Positions 8,387 through 17,155 of a stretch of 64,000 bases of DNA are shown here, one piece after another. The DNA comes from Mycolicibacterium phocaicum (GTDB lineage Bacteria > Actinomycetota > Actinomycetes > Mycobacteriales > Mycobacteriaceae). The first letter of the stretch is position 1; the number at the start of each line of letters is the position of its first letter. Location of the stretch: positions 124,001 through 188,000 of the forward strand of contig NZ_AP022616.1 in NCBI RefSeq assembly GCF_010731115.1, given 5' to 3'. Position numbers and translations under genes: made by a program. The notes beneath the pieces were generated by a model. That model was given only the letters and a program-made list of their open reading frames with translations, did not search any database and was not told the DNA's origin.

Positions 8387-8782
8387 CTACGTGGCCGCGG
8401 GGTCCATCCAGAAGATCTGCCAGGAGTGGCCGTCGAGATCGTGGTAGCTGCGGCCGTACATGAAGTCCTCGTCGTCGGTATCGCCCGGCGTGGCGCCCGC
8501 AGCGATGGCGCCGTCCACGAGGGTGTCCACGCACTCGCGGCGGTCGACACCCAAGCAGACGACGCACTCCTTCGTTTTCGACGCGTCCGCGGTCTCTGCC
8601 GTGTGCAGGGAATCGAAGACATCGCGCTGCGTCAGCATCGCGAACTGGTTCTCGCCCAACACCAGAGTCACTGCGTTGTCACTGCTGAACGTCTCGTTGA
8701 CCGCATAGCCGAGGCCGGAGAAGAACTTCCGCGAGCGCGCGACGTCGGCGACGGGCAGGTGAACGAAGATCATGGCGTGCAT
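8387..8782 (-). CDS. VOC-family (glyoxalase/bleomycin resistance-like) protein
   Basis: 131 residues built as two beta-alpha-beta-beta-beta modules: IFVHLPVADVARSRKFFSGLGY at the N-terminus and DFMYGRSYHDLDGHSWQIFWMDP at the C-terminus, the latter carrying a possible metal-binding Asp-x-Asp-x-His. The start at 8782 is supported by AGGAG seven bases upstream of ATG. Related small mycobacterial proteins are annotated as lactoylglutathione lyase, but the activity of this subgroup is generally unknown. Confidence 0.85.
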   Translation of the reverse strand: MHAMIFVHLPVADVARSRKFFSGLGYAVNETFSSDNAVTLVLGENQFAMLTQRDVFDSLHTAETADASKTKECVVCLGVDRRECVDTLVDGAIAAGATPGDTDDEDFMYGRSYHDLDGHSWQIFWMDPAAT

Positions 8783-8803
8783 CGGGCTGCTCCTGTGGTC
8801 CGC

Positions 8804-8823
8804 GGCGCCCGGAAGCGGGCGCC
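8804..8823 (-). terminator. Possible terminator downstream of xthA
   Basis: GGCGCCC and GGGCGCC form a 7-bp stem with a 6-base loop. It lies about 34 bases beyond the exonuclease III stop and before the VOC gene on the same strand. No U-run follows, so the call is tentative. Confidence 0.35.
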
Positions 8824-8856
8824 GTCACCGGGATAGACAGCCGGCTCACGCACAAC

Positions 8857-9750
8857 TCATCGCGCGGCGGTTCCGGGGAAGGCGTATCGCACGACGACAG
8901 GCGCGTGGTCGGACAGCCGCGCGTCGGGAGCGGCTTCCTTGTCGACCGTCACCGACATAGCGGTCCGCGCGAGCCGCGGCGTGGCCAGGTGGTGATCGAT
9001 GCGCCAGCCCACGTCCTTGCTGAACGACTCGCCGGCCCAACTCCACCAGGACAGCGGCCCGGGCCGGTCACCATGCAGCGTCCGCACCACGTCGACGAGT
9101 GTGCGCGGCCCGATCTGTGCGTCCAGCCAGGCGCGTTCCTCGGGGAGAAAGCCCTCCATCTTCTGTGCGGGCCGCCAATTCGTCACGTCGTGCGGAAGGT
9201 GCGCGAGGTTCAGATCGCCGAGCAGCAGGAACTCGCGGCCCGCCGCGAGCGCCGCCCGCCGGTTCCGGCTCAGCTCGCGCGCGAACGCCCCGAGGAAGCG
9301 CATCTTCCTGTCGTACTTGGCGCCGCCGTCGGGCAGATCGCGCATGTTGCCGGGCCGCTGCAGGTGCGCCGGCAGGCCGCCTTTCGGCAGATAGAGGCAC
9401 GCCAGAGTGAGGGGAGCGTGCGCGAGGTCGACCTCGAGGTACCGCCCCTCGTTCGCGAATGTCCCGAGCCCCCGGGTGCGCGGGGGATGCGAGACCCAGG
9501 TCCGCACGTCCGTCGGCGCCTCGCGCGTCAGGATGGCGACGCCGTTGCGGCCCGGTATCGAGCCGGAGTCGATCGCCGCGTGATAGCCGTCGAATTCGCC
9601 GACCTGCTCGGGCGGGCAGCGCAATTCCTGCAGGGCCACCACGTCGAGTCCGCGCCCGGCGAGCCAGGCGTCGAAGCCGCGACGGCGTGCCGCACGGATG
9701 CCGTTGACGTTGAACGTGGCGATGCTCAGTGGAGAGTCCGGTGTAGCCAT
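8857..9750 (-). CDS. xthA: Exodeoxyribonuclease III
   Basis: 297 residues from ATG at 9750; the open frame extends to 9933, but homology starts at MATPDSPLSIATFNVNGIRA. Endonuclease/exonuclease/phosphatase-fold motifs are all present: FNVNGIRAA, LQELRCPPEQV with the catalytic Glu, GRNGVAIL, GDLNLAH with the Asp/Asn pair, and LSDHAPVV with the catalytic His. It cleaves DNA at abasic sites and trims 3' ends in base excision repair. M. tuberculosis XthA is of similar length. It is transcribed away from the secreted-protein gene at 9948. Confidence 0.92.
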   Translation of the reverse strand: MATPDSPLSIATFNVNGIRAARRRGFDAWLAGRGLDVVALQELRCPPEQVGEFDGYHAAIDSGSIPGRNGVAILTREAPTDVRTWVSHPPRTRGLGTFANEGRYLEVDLAHAPLTLACLYLPKGGLPAHLQRPGNMRDLPDGGAKYDRKMRFLGAFARELSRNRRAALAAGREFLLLGDLNLAHLPHDVTNWRPAQKMEGFLPEERAWLDAQIGPRTLVDVVRTLHGDRPGPLSWWSWAGESFSKDVGWRIDHHLATPRLARTAMSVTVDKEAAPDARLSDHAPVVVRYAFPGTAAR

Positions 9751-9947
9751 CGGCTCTACCAAAGCAGATCGGCACGGCGGCCGTTCGGCGGACTCGGCAT
9801 GTCCGCCGATCGGGGGGAGAACGGTTCCACCGGTGAATCCGCTGTTCGGGGGAATCCGGAAAGCCGCCGTTCGCGGAATAGTCGTCGGTGTCAGGGGATC
9901 ATCCCAAAACGTCTCTCGGTCAACAACATTCACTTACAGGAGGCTCC

Positions 9948-10406
9948 ATGAACATCACGACGGCTCGTATCGCCGCAGCGGGAACGGGAATCGCCGCCGC
10001 GCTGTCCTTCGCCGCGGTTGCCCACGCGGGAACCATGCCTGTCACTCATCCCGGCGAGCCGACCATCGCCATGACGATCACCAACCACACCGACAAGGTT
10101 CAGTTCCTGCTCGATGACGGGACGAGCCCCAACGGCAAATGGGTCGACGGTCCTCAGCGCCTACTGGCACCCGGAGCCACCGAAACCGTGACAGCCGTTG
10201 CGCCACAGGGCGACTCGCTCGACATGCACGTCGCCTACCGGGTTGGTGTCGGCGGCCCGACCGCCACCTACGAGGTCAACGACTCGAAGACCAACACGAA
10301 TGTCGCGAACACCGGTGTCACCGGTTTTCTCGCCAAGAACTACTGGATCAATCACAGCTTCAGCAGCCATTACCCCAACGCCAACGTGGGCTTCGATCTC
10401 TGGTGA
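9948..10406 (+). CDS. Secreted protein of unknown function
   Basis: 152 residues. A Sec signal peptide occupies about residues 1-28 (GIAAALSFAAVAHAG, cleavage probably after AHA). The start is fixed by GGAGG seven bases upstream of ATG. The mature part has no cysteine and is rich in Thr/Asn/Val with alternating polar and hydrophobic residues, suggesting a beta-sandwich. I do not recognise the family. It stands alone, divergent from xthA and ending at a hairpin shared with the convergent DUF5997 gene. Confidence 0.78.
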   Translation: MNITTARIAAAGTGIAAALSFAAVAHAGTMPVTHPGEPTIAMTITNHTDKVQFLLDDGTSPNGKWVDGPQRLLAPGATETVTAVAPQGDSLDMHVAYRVGVGGPTATYEVNDSKTNTNVANTGVTGFLAKNYWINHSFSSHYPNANVGFDLW

Positions 10407-10415
10407 GTGCTGCTG

Positions 10416-10448
10416 TGACGACCGGTGGCAGGTGGCGACCGGTCGTCA
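10416..10448. terminator. Bidirectional terminator hairpin
   Basis: TGACGACCGGT and ACCGGTCGTCA form a perfect 11-bp stem around an 11-base loop between two convergent genes. The right arm overlaps the stop codon of the minus-strand gene. Confidence 0.65.
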
Positions 10449-10832
10449 GGCTTCGCGCGCCTGATCCGCGTGCAGTGCCTTGATCCGCCGCTGCTCGCGC
10501 AGTACCTGCTGGTAGCTCTCGCGTTCGATGATCAGCCAGTCCGGCTTCTCCTCGAGCAGGGCGTCGATCTGCTCGGTGGTCAGCGCCTTCTCGACGCCGC
10601 CGCGTGCGAGGCCGGCGATCGAGATACCCAGCTTGGCGGCCACCAGGTTCTTGGGGTGCGGCCCGTTCTTGCGAAGGTCCTTGAGCCACTGTGGCGGATC
10701 GGCCTGCAGCGCCGCCAGGTCGGCGCGGGTGATCGCGTTCTCCTGGAACTCGGCAGGTGTCGCGGGCAAGTACACGTCCAGCTTCTTCGCCGCGGTGGCG
10801 GGTTTCATGGACTGCGCGTTGGGCCTGCTCAT
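10446..10832 (-). CDS. DUF5997-family protein
   Basis: 128 residues. The body MKPATAAKKLDVYLPATPAEFQENAITRADLAALQADPPQWLKDLRKNGPHP resembles the actinobacterial DUF5997 family. ATG at 10832 is preferred over ATG 10838 because GATAGG lies at a better spacing. Family members are often encoded next to a stand-alone LysR substrate-binding domain; such a gene is present at 12485, separated here by two genes. No catalytic residues are evident. Function unknown. Confidence 0.8.
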   Translation of the reverse strand: MSRPNAQSMKPATAAKKLDVYLPATPAEFQENAITRADLAALQADPPQWLKDLRKNGPHPKNLVAAKLGISIAGLARGGVEKALTTEQIDALLEEKPDWLIIERESYQQVLREQRRIKALHADQAREA

Positions 10833-10883
10833 GGGCATCAGCCTATCGGTAGGTCGCTGCGATGACCCCGTACGATCCGCGAC

Positions 10884-11729
10884 GTGGAGTTTTCGACTCT
10901 GGATCTCGCGACCCGCAAGTTCTGGCGGGCCACCGGCAGAGGCGTCGACCTCGACGGCGTCGATGCCTGGCTGCAGGCGCCACTCGGGTCCCGGGGCGGC
11001 GGGAACAACTGGCTGCGTGATGAAGCGGCCCGCCGCGGTGGCGCCCTGCGCGACGACGACCCCGACGCCGGTTTGCAGCCCGATCTCGAGGGACTGTCCG
11101 GGCCCGGATTCGATGCCGCAGCCGTCCACCCGATGATTCACGACTTCTACACCCACACGGCGCGCTGGCGGATGGAGGTGTGGAGCAGCTGGTCACCGTT
11201 GTTCTGGCCGGGCGGCGAATTGATATCGCGCATGTTCGGTAAGCGGGTACAGCAACTGGCGCTACCGATGCGTCCCCTCGACGTGGCACGCGGCATCGAT
11301 GGTCGGGTCTCGGTGATCACCGACGGCACCGGCGCGCAGGTCGCGGCCGGCTGGATCCGGACCTTGCGCGGCAACGGCGACACCGTGTTCAGCGGATGCT
11401 ATTCGCGCAGAACACTTCCCGGTGCCGACCGGGCCAGCGTGCACGTGACGTTCCCGTTGGAAGAGGGCAACGTCCAGGTCTTCCTGCGGCCGCAGCACCT
11501 GCCGGACGGCGGTCTGCGGTTGTCTTCCCCGGCCGGCCCGTGGGGCGCTGACGGGGCGTACGTCCTGGTGCGTGATCGCGGGCGCTACTTCGCGCGGCGG
11601 GTACCCGTGCATGAGACGTTCGACCTCTACGTCGACCGTGAGCAGGTGCTCCGCACCGACCATGTGCTGCGGATGTGGAACCTGCCGGCCGTCCGCCTGC
11701 ACTACAAGCTGGAACGCCACGGCACGTAA
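10884..11729 (+). CDS. Conserved-looking protein of unknown function
   Basis: 281 residues from GTG 10884. There is no signal peptide and no membrane segment. The central part (FYTHTARWRMEVWSSWSPLFWPGGELISRMFGKRVQQLALPM) is rich in aromatic residues and the C-terminal half looks beta-rich. I do not recognise the family. It is divergent from the DUF5997 gene (about 50 bp between starts) and its last 28 bases overlap the convergent CrtA-like gene. Codon use is normal for the region. Confidence 0.72.
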   Translation: MEFSTLDLATRKFWRATGRGVDLDGVDAWLQAPLGSRGGGNNWLRDEAARRGGALRDDDPDAGLQPDLEGLSGPGFDAAAVHPMIHDFYTHTARWRMEVWSSWSPLFWPGGELISRMFGKRVQQLALPMRPLDVARGIDGRVSVITDGTGAQVAAGWIRTLRGNGDTVFSGCYSRRTLPGADRASVHVTFPLEEGNVQVFLRPQHLPDGGLRLSSPAGPWGADGAYVLVRDRGRYFARRVPVHETFDLYVDREQVLRTDHVLRMWNLPAVRLHYKLERHGT

Positions 11730-12424
11730 CCGGTACGCCCGTCCCAGTAGCCGTGTTCGGACAGCGGCCGGAACCGGTAGGTCGCGAACTCGCGGTGGAA
11801 GTCGCGGCGCCGGCGCTCGGCCATCGCATCGGCATGTCGAGCCGGGTCGGCGACCTCGGTCACACCACCCCGGCCGTGCACCATCCCCGTCATCGCCCGC
11901 ACCGAGGTCCAGATCGAGAAGGTCGAGATCGAACGGGGCGGACGCATCGCGGCCAACGCCAGGGTGGCGTCCGGATGGTCGCGCACCAATCGCTCGACCG
12001 GCTTGCCCCACGTGAGGAAGCGCGGGACCTCGGGCAGTCGCATCCGGGCCAGGGTGACGGCGACGACGGGCTCGTCATCGTCGGAGGCCTCGGCCTCCTG
12101 CGGTAGATCGGGGAGTGCCACGAGCGTGGACCAGCGCCGCAGAAACGTCATCCGGACATGCCAGCCCGTGGCGAACCGCGCGCCCGGACCGGCCAGGAAT
12201 GCGTCGATCGCGGCCTCGTCCTCCCACCGGGCGAACATCGCCAGCCGCCGCAACTGCAGCCGGTCGGGGGAGATGGTCGGGGCGCCGAGCCGCATCAGGG
12301 ACAGGCACTCGGCGTAGCGCAGCCCGGCCACCCGGTCGGGCTGCGGTGGTCGCCGCAGCAGCGGCACCGTCGCCGTGACAGGCAGCTCGACGAGATGGAA
12401 CGTGAAGACGCCGAGCTCGGTCAT
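11702..12424 (-). CDS. Spheroidene monooxygenase (CrtA)-like protein
   Basis: 240 residues. It has the CrtA layout: an N-terminal FTFHLVEL strand, a first half ending in a W/T-rich region, a second half with STFSIWTSVRAM, and a C-terminal YRFRPLSEHGYWDGR resembling the family's ARFQ...HGSWxG ending. CrtA is a haem-linked carotenoid oxygenase in phototrophs; actinobacterial relatives have no proven role and no carotenoid genes adjoin this one. It is divergent from the LysR-domain gene. Family call moderate, function unassigned. Confidence 0.65.
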   Translation of the reverse strand: MTELGVFTFHLVELPVTATVPLLRRPPQPDRVAGLRYAECLSLMRLGAPTISPDRLQLRRLAMFARWEDEAAIDAFLAGPGARFATGWHVRMTFLRRWSTLVALPDLPQEAEASDDDEPVVAVTLARMRLPEVPRFLTWGKPVERLVRDHPDATLALAAMRPPRSISTFSIWTSVRAMTGMVHGRGGVTEVADPARHADAMAERRRRDFHREFATYRFRPLSEHGYWDGRTGYVPWRSSL

Positions 12425-12484
12425 GCCTCAATTATCGGCGCTGACCACCAACCGCCCGACGCGCGTTTGGGTAGCGTGATCGCC

Positions 12485-13222
12485 GTGACACCGTCCTCGT
12501 CGGCCTCATTGACTCTCGGGTACGTCCCCGGTGGGACGCCCGCGAAGTGGGCGCGGATCTGGGCCGAGCGTCATCCCGAGGCGGCGCTGATTCTGCATCC
12601 GGTCTCGGCGGCCGATGCGGCCGACACGCTGCGGGCCGGCGGCGTCGACGTGGCGCTGCTCCGGCTGCCGGCGAACACGACGGGGCTGGCCGTCATCTCG
12701 CTGTATGAGGAGACGACGGTGGCTGTCGTGTCGACCGATCATGTGCTCACCGCGGCCGACGAGATCACCGCCACGGACCTCGACGGCGAGCCGATCATCG
12801 TGCCGCTCGACGACGTCGTCGGCTGGGCGGATGCACCGGGAAACGCGGTCGAGTACCGGCCCGAAACCACCGAGGGTGCAATAGAACTCGTCGCGACGGG
12901 CATGGGTGCCCTCATCGTGCCGCAGTCGCTCGCGCGGCTGTATCACCGCAAGGATCTCACGTACCGGCCGATCACCGACGCGCCCACCTGCCCCGTCGCA
13001 CTGGCCTTTCCGGAAGGGGAACAGTCGGAACTGGTCGAGGAGTTCATCGGCATCGTGCGGGGCCGAAAGGCCAGTTCGTCGCGGGGCCAGGCCGAGCCGG
13101 CGCCGAAACGCAGCGCGCGCGAGAAGACCCTTGCCAAGCAGGCGGCCCGGGCGGCTGCCGGGAAGGGCGCCGTGGGCAAATCGGCCCGAAAGTCAGGCCA
13201 GGCCAAGCGCGGTCGGCGCTGA
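12485..13222 (+). CDS. Stand-alone LysR-type substrate-binding domain protein
   Basis: 245 residues from GTG 12485. SLTLGYVPGGTPAKWARIWAERHPEAALILHPVSAADAADTLRAGGVDVALLRLP is the opening of a type 2 periplasmic-binding-protein fold as in the effector domain of LysR regulators. There is no N-terminal helix-turn-helix, so it cannot bind DNA alone. A basic, Ala/Lys/Arg-rich tail occupies about the last 45 residues. Such proteins accompany DUF5997 genes in actinobacteria, and the two may act together. Ligand unknown. Confidence 0.85.
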   Translation: MTPSSSASLTLGYVPGGTPAKWARIWAERHPEAALILHPVSAADAADTLRAGGVDVALLRLPANTTGLAVISLYEETTVAVVSTDHVLTAADEITATDLDGEPIIVPLDDVVGWADAPGNAVEYRPETTEGAIELVATGMGALIVPQSLARLYHRKDLTYRPITDAPTCPVALAFPEGEQSELVEEFIGIVRGRKASSSRGQAEPAPKRSAREKTLAKQAARAAAGKGAVGKSARKSGQAKRGRR

Positions 13223-13271
13223 CGCCGTTGTAGCCCGTGGCGTTTGCTCAGCGCTACTACACTCCCAGGCC

Positions 13272-13985
13272 ATGAGCAGACCGTCGGCGGGCGCAGGTAA
13301 ACGCACCACCGCGCCACGATCCGCGACATCACGAGCTCCGCGCACTATCCGCGGACTCGACGCCGAGCAGCGTCGAGTCCACCGCCGGGAACAACTTCTG
13401 GCGTCCGCGTTCGAGTTGATCGCGCGCGACGGTTATGCCAACACCTCGATCGAGCAGATCTGCCAGAACGCGTTCGTGGGAAACAAGGCGTTCTACGAGA
13501 CATTCGACAGCAAGGAAGACTGCTACATCGAGTTGCTCCGGCAGATCGCCGAGCGAATCGAACGCCAGGTTGTCGAGATCCTCGAGGACACCACCGCTGA
13601 CAACGACGATATGGTCGAGCGGCTGCTGTCGGCGTTTGCCCACGCCCTGGTCGACGACCCCAGGATCGCGGTGGTGGCGTTCGGGGAGTGCGCAGGTATC
13701 TCGCCACGGGTCGAACGTCAGCGTCGCGAGAATCGGCGTTGGACCGCAGCGTTTGTCGAAGAGTTGTGGCGGCGTCGCGAGTTCCCCGAGATCGCGGCCG
13801 ACACCACGCTCGACTTCCATGCGCTGGCGGTCCTGACCGTCGGCGGTCTGTTCGAGGCAGTTGCCGACTGGCTGCACGACTACGAGCCCGACGCTGAACA
13901 ACGGCCGAGCATCGACACTCTCATCGGCAATCTGACCAGCTTCATGGCAGTGGTCCGGGCCGGCATCACCGCCTCATTGCGCTGA
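13272..13985 (+). CDS. TetR/AcrR-family transcriptional regulator
   Basis: 237 residues from ATG 13272. The DNA-binding domain is at about 40-85: RREQLLASAFELIARDGYANTSIEQICQNAFVGNKAFYETFDSKEDCYIELL. A basic N-terminal arm of about 35 residues precedes it. The C-terminal ligand domain is all-helical. It is followed by the PE-PPE hydrolase gene on the same strand after 114 bp, which is a possible target, though nothing in the sequence proves it. Confidence 0.92.
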   Translation: MSRPSAGAGKRTTAPRSATSRAPRTIRGLDAEQRRVHRREQLLASAFELIARDGYANTSIEQICQNAFVGNKAFYETFDSKEDCYIELLRQIAERIERQVVEILEDTTADNDDMVERLLSAFAHALVDDPRIAVVAFGECAGISPRVERQRRENRRWTAAFVEELWRRREFPEIAADTTLDFHALAVLTVGGLFEAVADWLHDYEPDAEQRPSIDTLIGNLTSFMAVVRAGITASLR

Positions 13986-14099
13986 TCGCAATCCGCGCCA
14001 TACCCCGGTGCATCCGATCGCGGGCCGCTTTGGCAAGAGTTCTTGTTTTTAGAAAGAGGTCTTGTTCGAAACCGGCTGTTGCTATAGCGTCCTGCGGCT

Positions 14100-15809
14100 A
14101 TGGGGGTCAACTCAACACAATTGCAATCGCCGCGATGGACGGCCACGGTCCTGGCGAGGGGTGTCGCGGTGGGTATCGCCGCGGCGACTGTGGTCGGCGT
14201 GTCGGCGCCTGGCGCTCCGATCGTGTCGCAGGCCGCGGTACAACTCGTCAACACCACCATCGGCGTCGGAGGATCGTTCGACCCGTTGGGGCTGAGCATC
14301 CCGCTGTTCTTCTACGGAACGACTGTCCCGCAAGGGGATTCATTCCACGTAGTGCCATACCCGGGGCAGATCAACGTCGAATGGCCGATCATCTCCGCAC
14401 TGCCGGGGTTGTCCGGCGTCCCGTACTGGCCGCACTCGCTGAAGCAGTCCGAACGCATCGGTGCCGGATATCTCGAGCAGGACATCGCCAAACAGGCACC
14501 CGGTCAGAAGATCACCATCCTCGGCATGTCCCAGGGTGCACAGGTCGCCGAGATCGCGCGCGCCGACATGGCCAAGGACCCCGTGTACGTCGCCCACGCC
14601 GGCGACTACACGTTCACCCTCATCGGCGATCCGTACCAGCCGAACGGCGGCATCCTGTCGCGCTTCACATCGTGGAGTCGTATGCCGATCCTGGGTGATC
14701 TCTTTCCGCTCGGACGACCGGGGCCGTCCGACAGCCCATTCCAAACCACGGTCTACCAGAACCAGTACGACGGATTCGCTGATTTCCCGGCCTATTTCAA
14801 CCCGCTGGCCGTTGTCAATGCCTTGCTGGGCATCATGTTCGAACATGTCCTTCCCGGCTATGCGTTGGAGCCCAAGACCAGTTCCAACACGGTGAGCACC
14901 ACCGTCGGCAACACCACGTACGTGACCTTCCCGCAGCGCCTGCCGCTGCTGGCACCGCTGCGTCTGGCCGCGTCGCTGATCGGGGCGCAGCGGCTCGTCG
15001 ACGCCATGGACCCAGTCCTGCGCGTCATCATCGAAAGCGCCTATGACCGCACCGCGGATCCCAGCCAGGTCAAGCAATTCAGCTGGACCACGCCGCAGGC
15101 CAAGATCTCTGCCGCCCTCAAAGAGCTGCCCGGAGCGTTCGCACAGTCAATGCAGATTCTCCGTACCGGCCGCTACACGCCGACGCTGCCGCAACCGGTC
15201 GTGGATGCCACCGAACCGGCGACACCCACAACCGAGCATCCTGCGAAGTCTGTAGATAACTCACCGCTGGCCAGGGCGATTCGGCAGTCGGTGGTCAATC
15301 TGACTGCGGCGCTGACGAATATCACTCGTCCGGTGGCCAAGGTGTTGCAGGTGGTCGGCGGCCAGAAGCCGACGTCGGCGACGCCGCCGAGTGCCGCACT
15401 CGCGTCCGTCGTCGCGGTGCCTACACTCCAGTCGCCGTCGACCGGAAGCCGCCTCTCGGTGACAGCACCGCGGACAGCGCAGGCGACGTCGGGGGAGCCG
15501 GACTCGAACGCGGCCTCCGGTGCTGCCGCGGCCTCGTCATCACCGGCCGCCTCGAAGGACAAACCGGCCAAGCGCGCACGCTCGGTGCGGCCGACGCCAG
15601 ACGCCGTCGCGCCGGTGCGGCCGACCCGCGATCATGCAGATACCGGGGCCGCGCCGAACTCGCCTACCGCGGCGACGGCCAAGGCGGGCGACCGTCGAAG
15701 CGAATCCGCCGGGACCGCAACGAAATCCGGCGCACCGGCCGGCGCGAAGGCCGATCACGCGAAGGCCGATCACGCACAGTCCGAAAAGAGCGCCCGGCCC
15801 GCAGCCTAG
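14100..15809 (+). CDS. PE-PPE-domain (cutinase-like) serine hydrolase, secreted
   Basis: 569 residues. An N-terminal hydrophobic segment (about 15-40, RGVAVGIAAATVVGVSAPGAP) is a signal or anchor. The PE-PPE domain (pfam08237) follows: FFYGTTVPQGDSFHVVPYPGQINVEWPIISALPGL and the nucleophile elbow GMSQGAQ at about 141-147. This fold is an alpha/beta esterase. No PE or PPE N-terminal domain is attached, so export does not follow the usual type VII pattern. The last 180 residues are low complexity, rich in Ala, Pro, Ser and Lys, with a short tandem repeat, as in cell-wall-associated proteins. Confidence 0.87.
   Translation: MGVNSTQLQSPRWTATVLARGVAVGIAAATVVGVSAPGAPIVSQAAVQLVNTTIGVGGSFDPLGLSIPLFFYGTTVPQGDSFHVVPYPGQINVEWPIISALPGLSGVPYWPHSLKQSERIGAGYLEQDIAKQAPGQKITILGMSQGAQVAEIARADMAKDPVYVAHAGDYTFTLIGDPYQPNGGILSRFTSWSRMPILGDLFPLGRPGPSDSPFQTTVYQNQYDGFADFPAYFNPLAVVNALLGIMFEHVLPGYALEPKTSSNTVSTTVGNTTYVTFPQRLPLLAPLRLAASLIGAQRLVDAMDPVLRVIIESAYDRTADPSQVKQFSWTTPQAKISAALKELPGAFAQSMQILRTGRYTPTLPQPVVDATEPATPTTEHPAKSVDNSPLARAIRQSVVNLTAALTNITRPVAKVLQVVGGQKPTSATPPSAALASVVAVPTLQSPSTGSRLSVTAPRTAQATSGEPDSNAASGAAAASSSPAASKDKPAKRARSVRPTPDAVAPVRPTRDHADTGAAPNSPTAATAKAGDRRSESAGTATKSGAPAGAKADHAKADHAQSEKSARPAA
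15744..15773 (+). repeat. Two tandem 15-bp repeats in the hydrolase tail
   Basis: GCGAAGGCCGATCAC occurs twice in direct succession, encoding AKADH-AKADH near the C-terminus of the PE-PPE-domain protein. Such a repeat can vary in copy number between strains. Confidence 0.85.
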
Positions 15810-16988
15810 TCAGGTGTGCGCCGGACCCTCGGCTTTCTTGTACAGCGACTTGAGCAGCACATCGCGGAAGACGCGGCTGTCGACCGCGCGGCGGCCGGCG
15901 TCGGCCACCCACGGGATGCCGGCCAGCCGGTGAAAGAACCGGCCGCGCCGGTACTCGCGGCCCCATGCGGCCTCGATCCGCTGCTGGTAATTGGTGAAGT
16001 CGCCGGGACCACCATTCGCCAGGGCGGCGGCGGCGCATTCGCCCGCGGCCAAACCGGATTCGAGTGCTTTGGAGATCCCGGCACCGGAGGCGGGCTTGCC
16101 GGCGCCCAGCGCATCGCCGGCGAACAGGATGCCGGGTCGCCACGGTGGCCACGCGGTGAAACCCATGGGCAGCCGCCAGGCCCGCACACTTCTGTTCTTC
16201 TTCAACTCGTCGATCGAGGGCAGCGCCCAGTCGCGGGGCAGCGTGTGCAGGAAGTCGCCGAGGAATCGGGTTGCGTTGATGGCCTGCCAATTCCGGTAGC
16301 TGTTGACGTAACCCAGCCCGATGTTGAAGTTGCCGTTGCCCATGGGGAACACCCAGCCGTAGCCGGGCAATTGGTGACCGTCGAACAGCAGCTTGAGATA
16401 GATCTCCAGGGCATCGGAGTCGGCGCGCTCGGCCGGCATCTCGGCGCGAATGGCGATGGCCGAATAGCCGTGTAAGTCGGAGTCGAGGTGCAGCGCGCGC
16501 TTGAGCGGGGAGTAGGCGCCGTCGGCGGCGATCACGGCGTCTGCGTGCACCGCCTCGCCGTCCTTGAGGACCACGCCGGTGATCCTGCCGTCGTCGTCAC
16601 GCACAGGGCCGGCCACCTCGGCGCCCTGGCGCACTTCCACGCCCGCGGCGGCGGCGTGCCCGAGCAACAGCGCATCCAAGTGGGTACGGCTGACGGTGCA
16701 GCCGTGGTCGGGCATACCGGGGCGGCGCGGGAACGACAGCTCCCATTGGTGCGGGCTGAATACCGTGACCCGATTGATCCGGTGGAACTCTGCCACCTCT
16801 TTCGCGAGGCCCATCTTCTGCAGGTAGCTGACACCGCGGGCGGTCAGGCCGTCGCCGCACGGCTTGTCGCGTGGGAAGGCGGCCTTGTCGAGGACGAGCA
16901 CGCTTGCGCCGGCCTGCGCCGCTTGCCACGCAGCAGCCGACCCGGCCGGCCCTCCGCCGGCGACGATGACGTCGTACCGCTGCGCCAT
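15810..16988 (-). CDS. Geranylgeranyl reductase-family flavoprotein (MenJ-like)
   Basis: 392 residues. The FAD-binding dinucleotide motif GGGPAGSAAA is at about 11-20, the family segment PRDKPCGDGLTARGV at 39-53, and GDALGAGKPASGAGISKALESG marks the second FAD site. This family saturates isoprenoid chains; M. tuberculosis MenJ (Rv0561c) reduces one double bond of menaquinone and is similar in length and motifs. The genomic context differs from that of menJ, so this may be a paralogue acting on another polyprenyl lipid. It abuts the convergent PE-PPE gene with no intergenic space. Confidence 0.85.
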   Translation of the reverse strand: MAQRYDVIVAGGGPAGSAAAWQAAQAGASVLVLDKAAFPRDKPCGDGLTARGVSYLQKMGLAKEVAEFHRINRVTVFSPHQWELSFPRRPGMPDHGCTVSRTHLDALLLGHAAAAGVEVRQGAEVAGPVRDDDGRITGVVLKDGEAVHADAVIAADGAYSPLKRALHLDSDLHGYSAIAIRAEMPAERADSDALEIYLKLLFDGHQLPGYGWVFPMGNGNFNIGLGYVNSYRNWQAINATRFLGDFLHTLPRDWALPSIDELKKNRSVRAWRLPMGFTAWPPWRPGILFAGDALGAGKPASGAGISKALESGLAAGECAAAALANGGPGDFTNYQQRIEAAWGREYRRGRFFHRLAGIPWVADAGRRAVDSRVFRDVLLKSLYKKAEGPAHT

Positions 16989-17155
16989 GTGATCAAGTTC
17001 CCCTGTCAGGCCGGTACTTTCGGGCGGTGCGTGAGGCCGATGCTACGCGCGAAGTCTGTCGGCCGGCTGGTCCGACCGCGCGCCCGAAGGTGTGACATGC
17101 GCCGCGCCGGGCAGTCTGAGCAGGTCAGATTTGGCCCGCCCGGTACAGTGGCGGG

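Noticed and set aside
10838..11156. Long N-terminal extension of the DUF5997 protein (frame open to 11156)
   Set aside because: The extension overlaps the divergent gene that starts at 10884 and has no family similarity. A good start with GATAGG upstream lies at 10832.
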